From: Gammaproteobacteria bacterium
GTDB lineage: Bacteria; Pseudomonadota; Gammaproteobacteria; Steroidobacterales; Steroidobacteraceae
NCBI GenBank assembly: GCA_030040235.1
Contig: JASHUC010000197.1
Location: 1-11,658 of the forward strand
Direction: 5' to 3'
Length of the DNA: 11,658 nt
A program made the position numbers and the translations under genes. Below the pieces are notes generated by a model that was not told the DNA's origin, did no database searches, and saw nothing but the letters and a program-made list of their open reading frames with translations. Positions 7,972-11,658 of this stretch are shown piece by piece (the stretch's first letter is position 1; every line of letters starts with the position of its first letter).

Positions 7972-10398
7972 GTGAGCGTCATGGGCCCGGCGACATCCTC
8001 CGTGACCAAGCCGCGTATCCTCTTTGTCGAGGATGAAGCGACGCTCCGCACTCATCTGGTGGAGGTGCTTTCGGACGACTATGAGGTCGATGGCGCCGCC
8101 AGCGGCACCGAAGCGCTGCTTGCGATCATGCGCGCCAAGCCGGATCTCATCGTCACCGACCTCGTCATGCCGGGAATGGACGGGGTGGAGCTCCTGAAGA
8201 CCCTGCGTGCCGAGCCGAGCACGCAGCCCATCCCGGTACTGCTGATCTCCGGGCGCGCGCCCGAAATGCAGCGCATCGCGGGCTTCAAGGAGGGAGCCGA
8301 CGGGTATCTCGCCAAGCCTTGCAGCGAGCAAGAGCTGCGAGCGGTCATTGGCTCGATGCTTCGCGCGGCACAGCATCGCCAGCAGGTCGCCCGCAGAGAG
8401 GCGCTCGAACAGGCCGAACGCGCGGCGGCCACCGATCGCGCGGCGCTGCTCGAGAGCATCACCGATGCGTTCTATGCGCTCGACCGGCAATGGCGGTTCA
8501 CCTACATCAATCAACGAGCGCTGGACTACTACGGCAAGACGCGCGAGGAGCTGCTCGGTCGCTGCATCTGGGATGTGTTCCCCGTGGCCAAAGCATCGCT
8601 GTTTCAGCAACTCTATGAGCGAGCTCTCGAAACGCAGTCTTCGGCAGCGTTCGAGAGCATCTCGCCGCTCACCGGCCGCTGGATCGAAGTCCGCGCATAT
8701 CCGACCCGCCAGGGACTTGCCGTCTATTTCCGCGATGTGAGCGACCGCAAGCGTGCCGAAGCGCTCTCGGAATGCCAACGGCTTGCATTGCAGATGCTCG
8801 CCGAGGGCGCAGCGCTCGAGGAGGTGCTCGGGTATCTCATCCGTACGGTGGAAGCACGTGCCGACGACGGCATACTCGGCTCGATCCTCTTGCTCAATGC
8901 CGCGGGTACCCACTTCGAGCGCGCTGTGGGTCCGAGCCTGCCTGCAGAGCTCATCGGCAAGGCGCAAGGGATGGCGGTGAACGCCACCCCAGGCATCTCC
9001 TCGCTCGCCATCGCCCGAGGCGAACCGGTAGCCGTTCCCGATTTCAGCGCCGATCCCAAATGGGCGCGCTTCGCGGAGTTCCTCGCCCCATACGGACTGC
9101 GTGCCGCTTGGTCGATGCCGATCATCGGTTCGGGCGGACGCCTCCTCGGGACGTTCGCCAATTACTATCGCCATCCCTGTGATCCGACGCCCGGGGATCT
9201 GCAGTGGGTGGAAGTGGTCGCGCGTACGGCGGCGATCGCCATCGAGCGCGCCCGTGCCGATGCCCGGCTGCTCGAGGCCGACCGCCGCAAGGACGAGTTC
9301 CTTGCGATGCTCGCACACGAGCTCAGGAACCCCCTGGCGCCAATCCGCAGTGCGAGCGAGATCCTCTCGCGCATCCTTCCTGACGACGCCCGAGCGCGCT
9401 CAGCGATCGCCGTAATCAAGCGCCAGTCGATGCAGCTCACGAGACTGGTGGATGACCTGCTCGATGTCGCGCGCATCACCCAAGGCCGCATTCAGTTGCA
9501 CAATCGGCCAGTCGACCTCGAGAGCGTCATCAGAGAGGCTGTCGAGAGCGTCGAGCCGCAGCTGCGCGAGAAGCAGCACAAGCTCACTGTCACAGCCTCC
9601 ACGAGCTACGAGCCGCTGTACGTGGATGGCGATTCGACGCGACTTGTGCAATGCGTGGTCAACATCCTCTCCAATGCGGCCAAGTACACCGACCCGGGTG
9701 GAAAGATCGAAGTGCGCATGCGGGCGGAGGGTTCGAGCGTCGTCGTCGAGGTCACCGATACCGGCGTCGGGATCTCGCCGGAATTGCTGCCGAATGTCTT
9801 CGACTTGTTCGTCCAGAGCGATCGCACGCTCGATCGTGCCCAGGGAGGGCTCGGGGTCGGCTTGTCGGTCGTCAAGCGGCTCGTCGAGATGCATGGCGGG
9901 CAGGCGACCGCACGCAGCTCAGGTCTCGGGACGGGCTCGACGTTCGAGATCCGCCTGCCGCGCGTTCCGCGCACTCAAGCCGCAGCTCCCCGGGCGGCAA
10001 TCAAAGTGCCGCCTCGGCGCGTGCTGATCGTCGATGACAATGCGGATGCGGCCGACTCCCTCGCAGAGCTGCTTCGCATGCAAGGTCATGAGACGCACAC
10101 GGTCTACAGTGGCAAGGAGGCGCTCGCCTGCATTGAGTCATTCAAGCCCGATGTGGCGCTACTCGACATCGGTCTGCCGGAGATGAACGGCTACGAGCTC
10201 GCGAGGCATCTGCGCGCGATGCCCGAGCTGAAGGGGATGCGCCTCGTTGCCCTGACCGGCTACGGTCAAGTGGAAGATCAGATGCGCGCGAGTGTCGCCG
10301 GCTTCGACGATCACCTCGTGAAGCCCGTAGAACTGCGATCCCTCGAGCGCAGCCTCGCCGGGATCTCGGGGCATACCGAGCCGCACGAACCAGAGTGA
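7972..10398 (+). CDS. Hybrid sensor histidine kinase (REC-PAS-GAF-HisKA-HATPase-REC)
   Basis: Soluble two-component sensor kinase of up to 808 residues with no membrane segment, so it should sense cytoplasmic signals. Domains in order (counted from the GTG at 7972): REC1 about 15-132, with acidic residues E20-E22, phospho-acceptor D63 and K115; a helical linker of about 133-157; PAS about 158-260; GAF about 265-428; HisKA with phospho-histidine H449 in AMLAHELRNPLAP; HATPase with N568 (N box), DTGVG at 596-600 and a GLGVGL G2 box at 626-631; REC2 about 683-800, with D688/D689, phospho-acceptor D732, T762 and K784. All residues needed for kinase and receiver chemistry are present. An ATG at 7981 is an equally plausible start; neither has a strong ribosome binding site. 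No DNA-binding regulator or Hpt protein is nearby, so partner and stimulus are unknown. Confidence 0.92.
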   Translation: MSVMGPATSSVTKPRILFVEDEATLRTHLVEVLSDDYEVDGAASGTEALLAIMRAKPDLIVTDLVMPGMDGVELLKTLRAEPSTQPIPVLLISGRAPEMQRIAGFKEGADGYLAKPCSEQELRAVIGSMLRAAQHRQQVARREALEQAERAAATDRAALLESITDAFYALDRQWRFTYINQRALDYYGKTREELLGRCIWDVFPVAKASLFQQLYERALETQSSAAFESISPLTGRWIEVRAYPTRQGLAVYFRDVSDRKRAEALSECQRLALQMLAEGAALEEVLGYLIRTVEARADDGILGSILLLNAAGTHFERAVGPSLPAELIGKAQGMAVNATPGISSLAIARGEPVAVPDFSADPKWARFAEFLAPYGLRAAWSMPIIGSGGRLLGTFANYYRHPCDPTPGDLQWVEVVARTAAIAIERARADARLLEADRRKDEFLAMLAHELRNPLAPIRSASEILSRILPDDARARSAIAVIKRQSMQLTRLVDDLLDVARITQGRIQLHNRPVDLESVIREAVESVEPQLREKQHKLTVTASTSYEPLYVDGDSTRLVQCVVNILSNAAKYTDPGGKIEVRMRAEGSSVVVEVTDTGVGISPELLPNVFDLFVQSDRTLDRAQGGLGVGLSVVKRLVEMHGGQATARSSGLGTGSTFEIRLPRVPRTQAAAPRAAIKVPPRRVLIVDDNADAADSLAELLRMQGHETHTVYSGKEALACIESFKPDVALLDIGLPEMNGYELARHLRAMPELKGMRLVALTGYGQVEDQMRASVAGFDDHLVKPVELRSLERSLAGISGHTEPHEPE

Positions 10399-10624
10399 GC
10401 GCCAGGGGCGTTCCGATGTGGGTGATTGGATGAGCCGATCAAAAGCCGGACTCTTGGTGAGGGCGCTGAGCCGAGAGCTCCACCGCTCCGCTGCGGCCCA
10501 AGATCCTCCCGGCGAGGTCCTTTCATCACCGAAAGATAACCCGCCTTCGACTGACATGTTGCCCGGCGCGTTCCAGACTTCTCGAGCGGACAACACGGGC
10601 CAGAGCGTGGCCAAGGAGACGGAC
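10399..10624. other. 226-bp non-coding gap upstream of the peroxiredoxin-like gene
   Basis: The downstream reading frame stays open back to an ATG at 10418, but the predicted extension is low in conserved character. The good AAGGAG site lies instead before the GTG at 10625. I found no promoter with both hexamers (GATAAC at 10535-10540 lacks a -35) and no T-tailed terminator after the kinase. A weak 5-bp stem around 10400-10413 is the only hairpin near its stop. Confidence 0.4.
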
Positions 10625-11215
10625 GTGGCGACATTGAAGATCTTCGCGGTTGCGGATTCCGATTGCGGCGGGTCGAACATTTCGCTGCGCAAGTGGCTCG
10701 ACGGCCGCTGGGCCATTCTCTTCTCACACCCGGACGACTTCGTTCAATACGATTTCGAATTCGACCGCTGGCTCGGCATCGTCGGCGAGGCGTTTGCGCG
10801 GGCGTGCATCCGGCCGCTCGCCCTGCCGCGCGGCTCGTACCCGATCGATCGCGGCTGGATATCGCAGCTCACAGGCGGCACACCGGTATCACTTCATGAT
10901 CGTCTGGACGGCCGTGATCCGTTCGACTTCCGTGCTCGTCGGCTGCAGGAGGAGATTGCCGGTGTGCAGAAGCGCTTTGCGATGATCATCGATGGGAGGC
11001 TGCGCCCGCGCAGTACACATGTTTATGGAGTGGTCGAGCGCCCCCCCTCTCCGCTCGATTTCCTGCGCCACGCCTGCCGGCTGCGTGATGAGCAGGCACG
11101 CGAGAAGCAAGCGCACGAGCCACGTGGCGGCGGCGAGCTCGTCCGCGGCCGTGGCGCAGCATCGCACCACCTCATGTGCGGCGGGAACGCGACCGCCACG
11201 ATGTCCGGGCGCTAA
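10625..11215 (+). CDS. Peroxiredoxin-like (AhpC/TSA-type) protein lacking the peroxidatic cysteine
   Basis: Begins at GTG 10625, six bases after AAGGAG (10613-10618), giving 196 residues. The segment WLDGRWAILFSHPDDF at 24-39 matches the AhpC/TSA thioredoxin-fold signature, which normally continues through P-x-x-x-T-x-x-C. Here the pattern from P36 has V40 in place of Thr and D43 in place of the peroxidatic Cys, so peroxidase chemistry by the usual route is not expected. Further along, RFAMIIDGRLRPRS (117-130) followed by ERPPSPLDFLRHA (138-150) resembles the C-terminal part of the fold. The few cysteines (14, 61, 151, 185) are not at the catalytic place. The tail after about 160 is Gly/Arg-rich and unlike the family. 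It may bind or sense rather than reduce peroxides; the fold is a fair call and the function unknown. Confidence 0.65.
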   Translation: MATLKIFAVADSDCGGSNISLRKWLDGRWAILFSHPDDFVQYDFEFDRWLGIVGEAFARACIRPLALPRGSYPIDRGWISQLTGGTPVSLHDRLDGRDPFDFRARRLQEEIAGVQKRFAMIIDGRLRPRSTHVYGVVERPPSPLDFLRHACRLRDEQAREKQAHEPRGGGELVRGRGAASHHLMCGGNATATMSGR

Positions 11216-11227
11216 GCGGCGAGCGCA

Positions 11228-11458
11228 TCACTTCGTATGGATCACGCCCTTGCTGATGAAGTCTGCCCATGGCGCCCCGACATGAATCATCGACTCGCCG
11301 CAGCGCAGCTCCGAGTGGGCGAGCGAGCCATCCTGGCCCGTGATCACCATCGCGCGCTCGAAACCGAACGCCTTCTCGAGCCAGGCGAGTGCCGCCCACG
11401 GATCGCGGTAGTAGACGCTTGCCGAGAGAGTCCTCGGGCGGTGATAGGGGTTTTCCAT
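11228..11458 (-). pseudogene. Half-length glyoxalase/bleomycin-resistance (VOC) domain
   Basis: The 76-residue frame starts at ATG 11458. It contains TLSASVYYRDPWAALAWLEKAFGFERAM followed by DGSLAHSELRCGESMIHVGAPW (part shown; residues 10-64), recognisable as one beta-alpha-beta-beta-beta module of the vicinal oxygen chelate fold. H48 and E50 lie where a metal ligand or active-site residue can occur. Proteins of this type usually have two modules and about 120-150 residues. Here the frame stops after ADFISKGVIHTK, and no second module appears in any minus-strand frame before the peroxiredoxin-like gene, which ends 12 bases away. Its Shine-Dalgarno (GAGAGG) is about 14 bases from the ATG. A truncated gene is most likely; a natural one-module protein that works as a dimer is the alternative. 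Confidence 0.5.
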
Positions 11459-11658
11459 GAAATGCGCGGCCGCCTCTCAACGTCAAACGGGTTGGTGCCC
11501 GTCTCGAGCGCATGAGCGGCCAAGAGGAACGCGGCCGCGCTCCAGGACTGTCCAGGCATTCCACGCAGCGCGAGCGTGCGCCCGTGCAGCCACTCGCTGA
11601 ATCGCCAACCCCCGAGGGAGCACAGGCGTGCAAGCTGCACGAGATCGCGCCGCGCCTG
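11344..11658 (-). CDS. C-terminal part of a glycogen-debranching-like six-hairpin glycosidase
   Basis: The frame enters from the right edge and runs 104 codons to the stop at 11344-11346. Its first 60 residues are convincing: GGWRFSEWLHGRT, then GMPGQSWSAAAFLLAAHAL. This is the end of an (alpha/alpha)6 domain of the amylo-alpha-1,6-glucosidase type, where the W-hydrophobic strip closes the barrel. That points to carbohydrate hydrolysis, but the substrate cannot be named from this fragment. The last 45 or so residues (after TNPFDV) are Arg/Ser-rich and overlap the VOC gene by 115 bases in another frame, so they probably are not native. Two tandem TGA codons at 11483-11485 and 11477-11479, one frame away, may mark the original end, implying a frameshift. 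Confidence 0.5.
   Translation of the reverse strand, partial: QARRDLVQLARLCSLGGWRFSEWLHGRTLALRGMPGQSWSAAAFLLAAHALETGTNPFDVERRPRISWKTPITARGLSRQASTTAIRGRHSPGSRRRSVSSARW

Noticed and set aside
7702..9318. Long antisense reading frame of 538 codons opposite the kinase and the tRNA
   Set aside because: It is the mirror of the well-supported kinase frame. Its C-terminal VTGFEPATPTSRT is the familiar artefact of translating the reverse strand of a tRNA gene.
10418..10624. N-terminal extension of the peroxiredoxin-like gene to the ATG at 10418
   Set aside because: The extension has no conserved character and no ribosome binding site, while AAGGAG sits at ideal spacing before GTG 10625.

Overview
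The window looks like chromosomal core DNA from a GC-rich gammaproteobacterium, followed by about 4 kb of more variable DNA. By eye the sequence is roughly two thirds G+C. The assignment rests on gene order: rplU-rpmA-obgE divergent from ispB, with rpsT beside ribF-ileS, and an IspB that keeps Escherichia coli residue numbering. Affinity to Xanthomonadales, Nevskiales or Steroidobacterales is an inference from base composition and gene order, not a measurement.

Left part (1-5893). On the minus strand lie ribF and ileS (one base apart; ileS runs off the left edge). rpsT is divergent from ribF and convergent with obgE. rplU-rpmA-obgE form a minus-strand operon with a very good sigma-70 promoter at 5745-5773. 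These genes serve translation and its cofactors: Ile-tRNA charging, FMN/FAD synthesis, ribosomal proteins S20, L27 and L21, and the ribosome-assembly GTPase Obg. No murJ lies between rpsT and ribF, unlike some related orders.

Middle part (5891-7748). ispB (plus strand) makes the polyprenyl tail for ubiquinone. Fourteen bases downstream is a lipoprotein made largely of 18-19-residue repeats, probably a beta-solenoid, likely cotranscribed with ispB. Right behind it is a tRNA-Pro(CGG) gene with its own promoter.

Right part (7749-11658). After the tRNA comes a 223-bp gap holding a 57-codon open stretch that may be a gene remnant. Then follow an 808-residue soluble hybrid histidine kinase (REC-PAS-GAF-HisKA-HATPase-REC) with no DNA-binding partner in the window, a 226-bp gap, and a peroxiredoxin-like protein that has lost its peroxidatic cysteine. 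Convergent to that are a half-length glyoxalase-fold (VOC) gene and the C-terminal end of what looks like a six-hairpin glycosidase. The last two overlap out of frame in a way that suggests decay or a frameshift.

I found no CRISPR array, insertion sequence, phage gene, toxin-antitoxin pair or complete novel defence system. The strongest candidates for a second look are the repeat lipoprotein and the cysteine-less peroxiredoxin-like protein.
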